A stretch of 5,408 bases of DNA from JBDKJS01 sp039806065 (GTDB taxonomy: Bacteria > Bacteroidota > Bacteroidia > AKYH767-A > 2013-40CM-41-45). Positions 1-5,408 of the stretch are shown here, in pieces. The notes below the pieces were generated by a model, which was not told the DNA's origin, did no database searches, and worked only from the letters and a program-made list of their open reading frames with translations. Position 1 is the stretch's first letter; each line of letters opens with the position of its first letter. Made by a program: the position numbers and the translations under genes. The stretch is from contig JBDKJS010000204.1 of the NCBI GenBank assembly GCA_039806065.1, positions 1 to 5,408 of the forward strand, in the 5' to 3' direction.

Positions 1-48
1 AATAAGTAAAAATTAAACTACTGTAAATGCAATGTGAACTTATTTGAG

Positions 49-717
49 TTAAACCATCCATCTATATCCAACGCCTTTTTGCGTGGTGATTACATTTTCG
101 CCAAGTTTTTTTCTTAGCCTTAAAATGTGCACATCAATGGTACGATCTTTTATATCAAAAGCTTTTTTCCAAATGGCGCTATACAGTTCATCTCTTTTAA
201 AAATCTTACCGGGGTTAGCAGCCATGAGTTGCAAAATTTCAAATTCTTTTTTAGAAACCGGAATAATTACATTGTCTTTTTGAACGGTGTAAGACTCCTT
301 ATCTACTTTGATTGAAGAAGCATTGGTTTGTGGAAGAGGAGAGGGCCTGGGCTGTGTTTTATTTATATGGTATTCAATTCTACGTTGAAGTGCATTGGCA
401 TGGAAGGGAATGATCACAAAATCATCAGCCTTTGCATCAAAGGAAGCAATTTCTATTTTTTCATCATAACCATCGCACAAGGTAATCACTACTGAATCGG
501 GATGATGTGATTTGGTATGATGACAAAATTCGAGTAAGGTTAAATCTATTTTGGGCAAATCAATTAGCACAATTTTGGGCTGTGCATTGGCTAATCTCAG
601 TTTAGCCAAATTTTTATCGGTATGGGTAAATGTATAATGAAAGAACTTTGTAAATTCTTGTACCATATTAATGGTTTGAATTCTTTCAGATACGAGTAGT
701 AAGGTGTTGTTATTCAT
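49..717 (-). CDS. OmpR/PhoB-family winged-helix regulator with degenerate receiver
   Basis: This is a 222-residue cytoplasmic DNA-binding transcription regulator. Residues ~1-118 have the length and hydrophobic pattern of a receiver domain (strand LLLV at 6-9, IVLID at 49-53). A Pro-rich linker follows at ~121-130 (PRPSPLPQ), then a trans_reg_C winged helix at ~135-222. That helix holds SKKEFEILQLM (155-165), the recognition-helix region DRTIDVHILRLRKKLG (191-206) and the wing KGVGYRW (214-220), all typical of PhoB-like proteins. The receiver is abnormal. Aligned to its neighbour, the acidic pair is Ser10-Glu11, the phosphoacceptor Asp53 is kept, the conserved Thr is Cys81 and the conserved Lys is Ile103. 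Normal Mg-dependent phosphotransfer is therefore doubtful (inference). The start lies 2 nt after the stop of the upstream receiver gene, so the two are almost certainly co-transcribed and perhaps translationally coupled. No partner kinase is visible and the target genes are unknown. Confidence 0.93.
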   Translation of the reverse strand: MNNNTLLLVSERIQTINMVQEFTKFFHYTFTHTDKNLAKLRLANAQPKIVLIDLPKIDLTLLEFCHHTKSHHPDSVVITLCDGYDEKIEIASFDAKADDFVIIPFHANALQRRIEYHINKTQPRPSPLPQTNASSIKVDKESYTVQKDNVIIPVSKKEFEILQLMAANPGKIFKRDELYSAIWKKAFDIKDRTIDVHILRLRKKLGENVITTQKGVGYRWMV

Positions 718-719
718 TT

Positions 720-1100
720 TTAAACTTGAATCAATTCTTTGATCATTCCCAATACAATATTTGGCCTTATGGGTTTGGTTATAAAATGATCGCCCCCAGC
801 TTCTATTGCAGTCATGGTGGTGTATTCGTCATTATCGGCTGTTAAAAAAAGTATTGGAATGTTTTTCAATTGGGCATCACTTTTTATTTTTCTACAAGCA
901 TCTATTCCATTTAGTCCTGGCATTCTCACATCCATAATTATTAAATCTGGCATTGCATATTTAGCCAGTGTTAAAGCATCCTCACCATTATAGGCAGGAA
1001 TCACCTCAAAATTTGCTTTCTTTAGATTGTAACTAAGAATTTCTACCACATCTGGTTCATCATCTACTACTAGAATTTTGATCGCCTGTTTTAGCTCCAT
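720..1100 (-). CDS. Stand-alone CheY-like receiver (single-domain response regulator)
   Basis: This 126-residue protein consists only of a receiver domain. All signature residues are present: acidic triad DDE at 13-15, phosphoacceptor Asp57 in IIMDVRMPG, Thr87 in FLTA, and Lys109 in ITKPIRP. It should accept phosphate from a histidine kinase or phosphotransfer protein. The ending EAGGDHFITKPIRPN resembles the receiver half of Bacteroidota OmpR/PhoB-type regulators more than chemotaxis CheY. The chain stops right after the last receiver helix, where such proteins normally continue into a DNA-binding domain. The next gene, 2 nt downstream, supplies a winged helix of that type but a degraded receiver. 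This suggests the two work as a pair, for example as a heterodimer through the alpha4-beta5-alpha5 face (inference). A phosphate sink, or control of another protein partner, are alternatives. The start is the ATG before ELKQAIKILVVDDE, a normal receiver N-terminus. Confidence 0.95.
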   Translation of the reverse strand: MELKQAIKILVVDDEPDVVEILSYNLKKANFEVIPAYNGEDALTLAKYAMPDLIIMDVRMPGLNGIDACRKIKSDAQLKNIPILFLTADNDEYTTMTAIEAGGDHFITKPIRPNIVLGMIKELIQV

Positions 1101-1111
1101 ACTTTTTTTTA

Positions 1112-1119
1112 TAAAGGTA
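1112..1119 (-). promoter_or_regulatory. Candidate -7 element for the response-regulator operon
   Basis: On the minus strand these bases read TACCTTTA, matching the Bacteroidota -7 consensus TAnnTTTG at five of six fixed positions. The element ends 12 bp before the ATG of the receiver gene. Transcription would therefore begin very close to the start codon, a common arrangement in this phylum. No convincing -33 TTG/TTTG was found at the usual 17-19 bp spacing: a TTTAC lies only 10 bp upstream, and another is too far away. Confidence 0.4.
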
Positions 1120-1198
1120 CAGTCATTATGTAAAGGCAGTTATAAATTAATGTAAAGTTTAGGTTAATTCCCGTTAGTTGCTCAACGCTGGTATTGCA

Positions 1199-1594
1199 TT
1201 AGAAAAGCACGTTTTTGGTTGAGTAGTTCATTATTGTGGCATGAGAAGGTGTATAAAATTGCGAAATAAGCTTAATAAATTGATGCTCGTTTTTGCAATC
1301 GGCAGTTACTAAGGTGTAAGAAAGCTCCATCATGCCACCCAGTACAAATAATTCAGTCCCATATTTGCAATCTTTTAACTTGATATCTAGCAGTCGGCTA
1401 ATTTCAAGATTAGCATCTATGGCCTGTGCATTGATGATGCCTTGTTTGGTGCAGTAGTATTGTATTTCAAAATTCATATCATGAAGTACCTCAAAGCAGG
1501 TATTCATTACCGTTTGCATTTTTTTTTGATAGATCCGTAATTTCATTGTTAGCATATTGATTGGCACAAAAAAAGGCTGTCTATGTCTCGCCAT
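1199..1594 (-). CDS. Hypothetical protein, 131 aa
   Basis: I do not recognise this family. The 131-residue product has no signal peptide or membrane segment, so it is probably cytoplasmic. It is rich in Met (9) and has four Cys (33, 48, 76, 100) that do not form CxxC pairs. Residues ~24-60 read as a helix followed by strands. The pattern is VLHDMNFEI...QGIINAQ, which resembles the 'vL..lGf.v...d...G.I.A' pattern common in small alpha/beta domains of envelope-associated proteins. A second strand-rich part, ELFVLGG..ELSYTLVTAD, follows at ~81-99. The start at 1594 is the first ATG after an in-frame stop and fits a candidate promoter at 1620-1627. Met14 (1555) or Met17 (1546) are alternatives, because the first 13 residues are short and basic. 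It is divergent from mltG and 98 bp upstream of the regulator operon on the same strand, so it could be co-expressed with that operon. Confidence 0.7.
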   Translation of the reverse strand: MARHRQPFFVPINMLTMKLRIYQKKMQTVMNTCFEVLHDMNFEIQYYCTKQGIINAQAIDANLEISRLLDIKLKDCKYGTELFVLGGMMELSYTLVTADCKNEHQFIKLISQFYTPSHATIMNYSTKNVLF

Positions 1595-1612
1595 TATTAC
1601 TAGCCAATTATC

Positions 1613-1640
1613 TTTACATCAAATAGATTTATGTATTTTG
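1613..1640 (+). promoter_or_regulatory. Candidate promoter for the mltG operon
   Basis: GTATTTTG at 1633-1640 keeps the TTTG of the Bacteroidota -7 element TAnnTTTG, with the TA shifted by one base. TTTA at 1613-1616 lies 16 bp upstream, near the spacing of a -33 box. The element is followed by CAATTTTAAAATT and the mltG ATG at 1654, a layout often seen in front of Bacteroidota genes with very short leaders. The match is imperfect. Confidence 0.4.
1620..1627 (-). promoter_or_regulatory. Candidate -7 element for the 131-aa gene
   Basis: The minus strand reads TCTATTTG, five of six fixed positions of TAnnTTTG. It lies 25 bp upstream of the ATG at 1594, giving a leader of roughly 20 nt and supporting that start. 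A TTTA about 19 bp further upstream (1647-1650) could serve as a weak -33 box. It is only 5 bp from the opposing -7 candidate for mltG. Confidence 0.35.
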
Positions 1641-1653
1641 CAATTTTAAAATT

Positions 1654-2688
1654 ATGAACTTAAAAAGGAAAAGATTTATCAAGACCTTCTTATTAATCGG
1701 ATTAGTTGTCTTTCTGGGTTTCGGATATTTTGCCTATTCCATTGCCTATCAATCTAATGTTAGACTTGAAAAGGAGCGGGCTATTTATATTAAAACAGGA
1801 ACAGGCTTCAGTGATTTAGTACATCAGTTAATGCAAGATGATCTGTTAGTGCGTGAAGCTGATTTTAGATTAATGGCAAAAGTGATGCGGGTAGCGAATG
1901 TAAAGGCAGGTAAATATTTAATAAAACCGAAGATGGGTAATAGGGCATTACTTACCATGTTTAGAGGAGGCTTGCAAGAACCTGTAATGCTCACATTCAG
2001 TACCGGTAGAAGTGTGGCTACCCTCAGCGGATTAATGGCTCAGCAGTTAGAAATTGATTCAGCCGCGATGGTTGCATTGCTTACAAATAAAGCGTTTCTT
2101 GATTCGATTGGATTTAATGAATTTACAGTATTAGGATTATTTATACCTGATAGTTATCAAATGTATTGGAATACTGATGAGCGCAAATTGATTAGTAAGC
2201 TTTTGAAAGCCTATCAAAAATTTTGGAATAGGGAAAGAATAGCTAAAGCAAAAGCTCTCAATCTTAGTCCGGCAGAAATAAGCACTTTAGCAAGTATAGT
2301 ACAATCAGAATCTAATCAAGCAGATGAACAACCTATCATAGCAGGTGTTTACCTCAACCGGCTGCAAAGCGGTATAAAGCTCCAAGCCGATCCCACCCTA
2401 GTCTATGCCGCTGGTGACTTTAGTATGAAGCGGGTGCTCAATATTCATAAAGAAATTGATTCGCCTTTTAACACGTATAAGTATGCTGGATTGCCGCCTG
2501 GCCCCATCACGTTACCTCAAAAGCAATCAATTGATGCTGTACTTAATTATACGCATCATGACTATTTATACTTTTGTGCCCGCGATGATTTTAGCGGCTA
2601 CCACACCTTTGCAAGTACTTATGAAAGTCACCTGTTGAATGCAAGAAGATTTCAAGCAGCTCTAGACAGGCGAGGCATAAAAAATTAA
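1654..2688 (+). CDS. mltG: Endolytic murein transglycosylase MltG (YceG-like)
   Basis: MltG is an inner-membrane lytic transglycosylase that cuts nascent peptidoglycan strands internally, and it is thought to act as a terminator of glycan polymerisation. The 344-residue product is close to the 340 of E. coli MltG. A basic N-terminus (NLKRKRFIK) precedes one membrane anchor at ~10-31, so the body is periplasmic. A LysM-like subdomain spans ~42-105 (YIKTGTGFSDLVHQL, AGKYLIKP). The catalytic YceG domain follows. It has LASIVQSES with Glu219 at the position of E. coli catalytic Glu218, then GVYLNRLQSGIKLQADPT (231-248), SPFNTYKYAGLPPGPI (270-285), YLYFCARDDFSGYHTF (304-319), and an Asn-Ala-Arg near the end. 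The first acidic residue of the E. coli EKE motif is Gln217 here, which I believe is usual in this phylum. It is the first gene of a probable three-gene operon, with the next gene 4 nt downstream. Confidence 0.97.
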   Translation: MNLKRKRFIKTFLLIGLVVFLGFGYFAYSIAYQSNVRLEKERAIYIKTGTGFSDLVHQLMQDDLLVREADFRLMAKVMRVANVKAGKYLIKPKMGNRALLTMFRGGLQEPVMLTFSTGRSVATLSGLMAQQLEIDSAAMVALLTNKAFLDSIGFNEFTVLGLFIPDSYQMYWNTDERKLISKLLKAYQKFWNRERIAKAKALNLSPAEISTLASIVQSESNQADEQPIIAGVYLNRLQSGIKLQADPTLVYAAGDFSMKRVLNIHKEIDSPFNTYKYAGLPPGPITLPQKQSIDAVLNYTHHDYLYFCARDDFSGYHTFASTYESHLLNARRFQAALDRRGIKN

Positions 2689-2692
2689 TAGG

Positions 2693-3685
2693 ATGAAAAA
2701 CTTGTTTGTATTTATAGTCTTCATTTGTTTTTATAACATTTCTTATGGTAAGCAGCTGATGCTATTTGCAAGCAGTGCCGATCAGCATGATTCTATTGGC
2801 TATAATCTAGTGAATGAGCTGAACTCAATATTTGATCAATTAATTAAGCATTATCAAGTGCCCATTTACCAATCCGAAGAGAAGCAGATTAAGTTAAATT
2901 CATCAACCATAGTTGCGATTGAAGCTGCAGAGGAAGTTTCATTGAAGGGAAGTCGTCAAATATTCATTTATGAATCATTGTCTTCTGGAAAAAATGAATC
3001 AGCGGTGATAGGCTTTTTTCTTTCTACCAAAAATAGTAGTTCAAAAGATGTAGTTTTTGGATATATAGATGCTGCTGATGTATTTGCTTATCTAGATACT
3101 GCTATCATACAAGTAAATATCAATGGTAGTTTACACACAACAATATTTCAAGCCTTAAAACGGCATGGTTATTTTTTCAATGTAGTACAATTTGGTGACG
3201 AAAAGGTAAAGAGTTTGGCTGAATCGGAGAATATAAAAGCGCAGCAATTTGCGGTTAAGGTAGCATATAAAGTAATTCATGAAAAGGAAATTAAATATGA
3301 TATTCTTTATGATACAACCAACGCAGTGAGTGTGGAGCTGTGGAAAAAAATGGTGGGTAGCAGCCCTAATGGATTGATTGCAAAGTTAACCATTACTGAA
3401 AAAATTTTTAAAGATGCAAATGGAATAAGGGGTAATAAAATACTTAGCATCTGTATTGGAGGCCATGATTATGCAAAGGAGCTGGCTGTGGATAGTTTAA
3501 TTAATAGGCCTCATTTGATAAATTTTAAATCACTTGAAGAGATAGTTAGCGAAAAAAAATTTACTTTCGCCAATGTGTGGGTAAATAAAATTAAATTACC
3601 TTCTCACTTAGAGCAGTATGTTTTTGAATGTTTAAACAGGTATTCATGGAACAGACTTTCAGAAGCATTAAAGTACAGTAATTGA
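2693..3685 (+). CDS. Secreted protein of unknown function, 330 aa
   Basis: I do not recognise this family with confidence. Residues 1-19 form a Sec signal peptide (MKNLFVFIVFICFYNISYG), probably cut before KQ. No Cys follows the cleavage region, so it is not an obvious lipoprotein. No further membrane segment is evident, which suggests a periplasmic or exported protein. The mature part mixes strands and helices and is rich in Lys, Ser and Ile. Landmarks are VIGFFLSTK (~104-112), an IFQALKRHGYFF helix (~151-162), GNKILSICIGG (~248-258) and a C-terminal FKSLEEIVSEKKFTFANVW segment (~278-296). The order of these last elements loosely recalls the GldN/PorN type IX secretion and gliding proteins, but their hallmark residues are not clearly present, so this is only a hypothesis. 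The ATG lies 4 nt after the mltG stop, which suggests translational coupling and an envelope role. A phosphohexomutase gene follows after 21 nt. Confidence 0.85.
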   Translation: MKNLFVFIVFICFYNISYGKQLMLFASSADQHDSIGYNLVNELNSIFDQLIKHYQVPIYQSEEKQIKLNSSTIVAIEAAEEVSLKGSRQIFIYESLSSGKNESAVIGFFLSTKNSSSKDVVFGYIDAADVFAYLDTAIIQVNINGSLHTTIFQALKRHGYFFNVVQFGDEKVKSLAESENIKAQQFAVKVAYKVIHEKEIKYDILYDTTNAVSVELWKKMVGSSPNGLIAKLTITEKIFKDANGIRGNKILSICIGGHDYAKELAVDSLINRPHLINFKSLEEIVSEKKFTFANVWVNKIKLPSHLEQYVFECLNRYSWNRLSEALKYSN

Positions 3686-3706
3686 TAACATAAATAATAA
3701 AATACA

Positions 3707-5119
3707 ATGACTAAAATTAAATTTGGTACTGATGGCTGGAGAGCAATCATAGCAGAAGAATTTACAGTAGCTAATGTAGCAAGAGTGGCAGAGGCCACTG
3801 CTCAATGGATCAACAAAAATGGAAAAAGTAAGAGCGTGGTAGTTGGTCACGATTGTAGGTTTGGGGGCCAATTATTTACCGATACAGTGGCCAAGGTAAT
3901 GGTACATGCAGGCATAAAAGTTTATTTAGCAAAGGGATTTGTTTCCACGCCCATGATATCTTTAGGTGCTATAAAGTACCAGGCAGATCTTGGCATTATT
4001 ATTACTGCCAGCCATAATCCGCCATCGTATAATGGATTTAAGTTAAAGGGGCACTATGGCGGACCCTTAACACCTGATAAAGTACAAGAAATTGAAGACA
4101 TTATTCCTATAGCTGCAGCTGCACCACTTCAATCAATCGTTATTGAAGAGCAGGTAAAAGCAAATGCCATAACCATAATTGATTTAGAAGAAGATTATAT
4201 CCAACATGTAAAAGCTAATTTTGATTTGGCTGCAATCAGTAATTCAAAACTTAACTTGGCTTATGATGCAATGTATGGAGCAGGGCAAAATGTGATCAAG
4301 CGCTTGTTTCCAAATATTACTTTGATGCATTGCGAGTACAACCCGGGATTCAATGGAACGGCTCCTGAGCCCATCCATAAAAATCTAGGCCCATTTAGTG
4401 AATTAATTAAGCAGCGAGGCACTATTGATTGTGGCTTGGTAACTGATGGTGATGCAGATAGGATAGGTATGTATGACGGCAAAGGCAATTTTGTAGATTC
4501 CCATCATATAATTTTGCTTTTAATTCACTATTTAGTTAAATATAAAAAAATGACTGGTAAAGTTTGTACTGCTTTTAGTACAACACCTAAGGTTCAAACG
4601 CTCTGTAAGCATTACGGATTGCAGTTAGATACTGTAAAAATTGGTTTCAAATACATCTGCGAAATAATGCTGAAGGAAGATGTACTACTAGGCGGTGAAG
4701 AAAGTGGAGGTATAGCCATCAAAGGACACATTCCAGAGCGCGATGGCATATGGATGGGACTGGTAATATGGGAATTTATGGCAAAGAGCGGAAAATCGCT
4801 CTCTGAGTTAATTGCTGAAGTATACGAAGTAGTTGGGCCATTCTGTTTTGAGAGAAACGACCTTCATCTTAAAGAAGAGGTAAAAGTTAAAATAGTAGCC
4901 AATACAGCTAAAGGGGCTTACACATCATTTGGAAAGTATCAAGTAAAAAAAGTAGAAGATATTGATGGATATAAGTACTACTTCGATGATGAAAATAAGG
5001 AATGGCTTCTAATAAGAGCAAGTGGTACTGAGCCAGTGCTTCGTACTTATGCTGAAAGCGCTACAAGAGAAGGTGCTTTCGCTATTCTAGAAGCGGCTAA
5101 GCAAACTTTATTAAACTAA
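3707..5119 (+). CDS. Phosphoglucomutase/phosphomannomutase family protein
   Basis: This cytoplasmic alpha-D-phosphohexomutase of 470 residues is normal in length for the bacterial family. It interconverts hexose 1- and 6-phosphates through a phosphoserine and a bis-phosphate intermediate, feeding UDP-sugar, glycogen or cell-wall glycan synthesis. All four domain signatures are intact: an N-terminal FGTDGWR (6-12), the catalytic serine loop TASHNP (Ser102), the metal loop DGDADR (247-252), the sugar-binding loop GEESGG (330-335), and the phosphate-binding loop RASGTEP (437-443). The start FGTDGWRAIIAE differs from the ISGIRGT start I would expect for Bacteroidota GlmM, so glmM is unlikely. The GEESGG loop leans towards glucose rather than mannose specificity (inference), and the exact substrate cannot be settled here. 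The ATG follows an A-rich stretch typical of this phylum. It is the last gene before a strong terminator and is probably co-transcribed with mltG. Confidence 0.96.
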   Translation: MTKIKFGTDGWRAIIAEEFTVANVARVAEATAQWINKNGKSKSVVVGHDCRFGGQLFTDTVAKVMVHAGIKVYLAKGFVSTPMISLGAIKYQADLGIIITASHNPPSYNGFKLKGHYGGPLTPDKVQEIEDIIPIAAAAPLQSIVIEEQVKANAITIIDLEEDYIQHVKANFDLAAISNSKLNLAYDAMYGAGQNVIKRLFPNITLMHCEYNPGFNGTAPEPIHKNLGPFSELIKQRGTIDCGLVTDGDADRIGMYDGKGNFVDSHHIILLLIHYLVKYKKMTGKVCTAFSTTPKVQTLCKHYGLQLDTVKIGFKYICEIMLKEDVLLGGEESGGIAIKGHIPERDGIWMGLVIWEFMAKSGKSLSELIAEVYEVVGPFCFERNDLHLKEEVKVKIVANTAKGAYTSFGKYQVKKVEDIDGYKYYFDDENKEWLLIRASGTEPVLRTYAESATREGAFAILEAAKQTLLN

Positions 5120-5144
5120 GGTTTATTAACAACAATGGAGCATT

Positions 5145-5180
5145 ACTCCTGGTGGAAAATTTTCATCAGGAGTTTTTTTT
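5145..5180 (+). terminator. Rho-independent terminator after the mltG operon
   Basis: ACTCCTGGTGG (from 5145) pairs with TCATCAGGAGT (to 5173) in an 11-bp stem with two G-T wobbles. The stem can extend through A-T pairs into an AAAATTTT centre. A run of eight T follows at 5173-5180. The hairpin starts 25 bp after the phosphohexomutase stop, so it should end the three-gene transcript and insulate the next gene. Confidence 0.93.
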
Positions 5181-5301
5181 ATTAGAATATTTAAACCTTC
5201 TTACACAATAATAATGAACATTGGCGCGTAAATAATAGCTCGGACCGGCTGGTGCCACATAGTAATTTACCTATACCTTAACACCATAAAAATTTATTTA
5301 A
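5181..5301 (+). other. Leader region of the downstream secreted-protein gene
   Basis: This 121-bp stretch has no gene. It contains a small GC-rich block in otherwise AT-rich DNA. Within the block is an interrupted dyad at 5237-5250: AGC, T, CGG, A, CCG, GCT. With a one-base centre it fits a protein-binding operator better than an RNA hairpin. A weak -7-like TACCTTAA lies at 5274-5281 (four of six fixed positions) without a clear -33 box. The start codon is preceded by an A/T-rich stretch. A promoter must lie here because of the terminator upstream, but its exact position is uncertain. Confidence 0.35.
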
Positions 5302-5408
5302 ATGCGCATTTTTAGCTTTACACTTTTGCTTTTACTGGCAATGCATTTTTCTATTGCTCAATCAATCAAATCGTTTTCATCGGATCCCGTAAAGTATCTT
5401 GATGAGGT
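5302..5408 (+). CDS. Secreted protein, N-terminal fragment (cut by window edge)
   Basis: An ATG at 5302 opens a frame that runs without a stop to the end of the window, giving 35 complete codons. Residues 1-19 form a clear Sec signal peptide: a short Arg-containing start (MRIFSF), the hydrophobic core TLLLLLAMHF and a likely cut after SIA, before QS. The beginning of the mature chain, SIKSFSSDPVKYLDE, resembles the FS.D..KFL.E starts I associate with large exported Bacteroidota proteins, but this is too short to identify. It has its own leader after the terminator and is not part of the mltG operon. Confidence 0.75.
   Translation, partial: MRIFSFTLLLLLAMHFSIAQSIKSFSSDPVKYLDE

Noticed and set aside
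1..44. Inverted repeat AATAAGT (1-7) / ACTTATT (38-44) downstream of the regulator operon, considered as a terminator
   Set aside because: The arms are only 7 bp, AT-rich and 30 bases apart. No clear T-run follows within the window, so it cannot be called.
83..315. Two plus-strand open frames opposite the winged-helix regulator
   Set aside because: They are antisense to the conserved DNA-binding domain, with no plausible promoter or recognisable product.
1165..1198. Possible hairpin (CGTT...AACG, GTTG...CAAC) after the 131-aa gene on the minus strand, considered as a terminator
   Set aside because: The stems are 4 bp, one has a two-base loop, and there is no T-run.
2138..2350. Loss of the first Glu of the MltG EKE motif (Gln217), considered as an inactivated enzyme
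   Set aside because: The catalytic residue corresponds to the second Glu (Glu219 here), which is present, and the rest of the domain is intact.
3604..3871. Minus-strand open frames of 64 and 67 codons over the end of the secreted-protein gene and the start of the phosphohexomutase
   Set aside because: They lie opposite well-supported coding sequence, including the FGTDGWR region, and their products look like composition shadows with no domain.
4261..4488. Minus-strand open frame of 75 codons inside the phosphohexomutase gene
   Set aside because: It is antisense to the conserved DGDADR metal-loop region and shows no features of its own.
5137..5149. GGAG-CATTA-CTCC mini-hairpin overlapping the terminator's left arm, considered as an antiterminator
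   Set aside because: A 4-bp stem cannot compete with the 11-bp terminator stem, and nothing upstream suggests attenuation control at an operon end.
5214..5231. Five-codon ATG frame in the leader, considered as a leader peptide
   Set aside because: It is too short, has no start context or regulatory codons, and is far from the following gene.

Overview
The window looks like a chromosomal segment from a member of the Bacteroidota. It is AT-rich, and its genes have no clear Shine-Dalgarno sequences but A/T-rich start contexts. Possible -7 elements resemble the Bacteroidota TAnnTTTG type, and the MltG and response-regulator variants have the flavour of that phylum (for example EAGGD..ITKPIRP in a receiver). 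No mobile element, CRISPR array, tRNA or rRNA was seen. The genus cannot be named from this sequence.

Minus strand, 49-1594: a two-gene operon (720-1100, then 49-717, 2 nt apart) encodes two response regulators. The first is a stand-alone receiver with every catalytic residue. The second is an OmpR/PhoB-type winged-helix regulator whose own receiver keeps the phosphoacceptor Asp but has lost the conserved Thr and Lys and part of the acidic pair. No histidine kinase lies in the window. Upstream, 1199-1594 encodes a 131-residue protein of unknown function without a signal peptide. It is divergent from mltG across a 59-bp gap.

Plus strand, 1654-5119: three genes in a row, with gaps of 4 and 21 nt, look like one transcription unit. 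They are mltG (endolytic murein transglycosylase), a 330-residue secreted protein I do not recognise, and a phosphoglucomutase/phosphomannomutase-family enzyme. A strong rho-independent terminator at 5145-5180 ends the unit. The theme is cell envelope: glycan-strand cleavage, a periplasmic or surface protein, and sugar-phosphate supply.

5181-5408: after the terminator there is a 121-bp leader with a small GC-rich dyad. The 5' end of another secreted-protein gene follows and is cut by the window edge.

The most interesting item is the paired canonical receiver and pseudo-receiver/DNA-binding protein, which looks like a response regulator with its phosphorylation and output roles divided between two polypeptides. 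The unknown secreted protein between mltG and the phosphohexomutase is the second lead.
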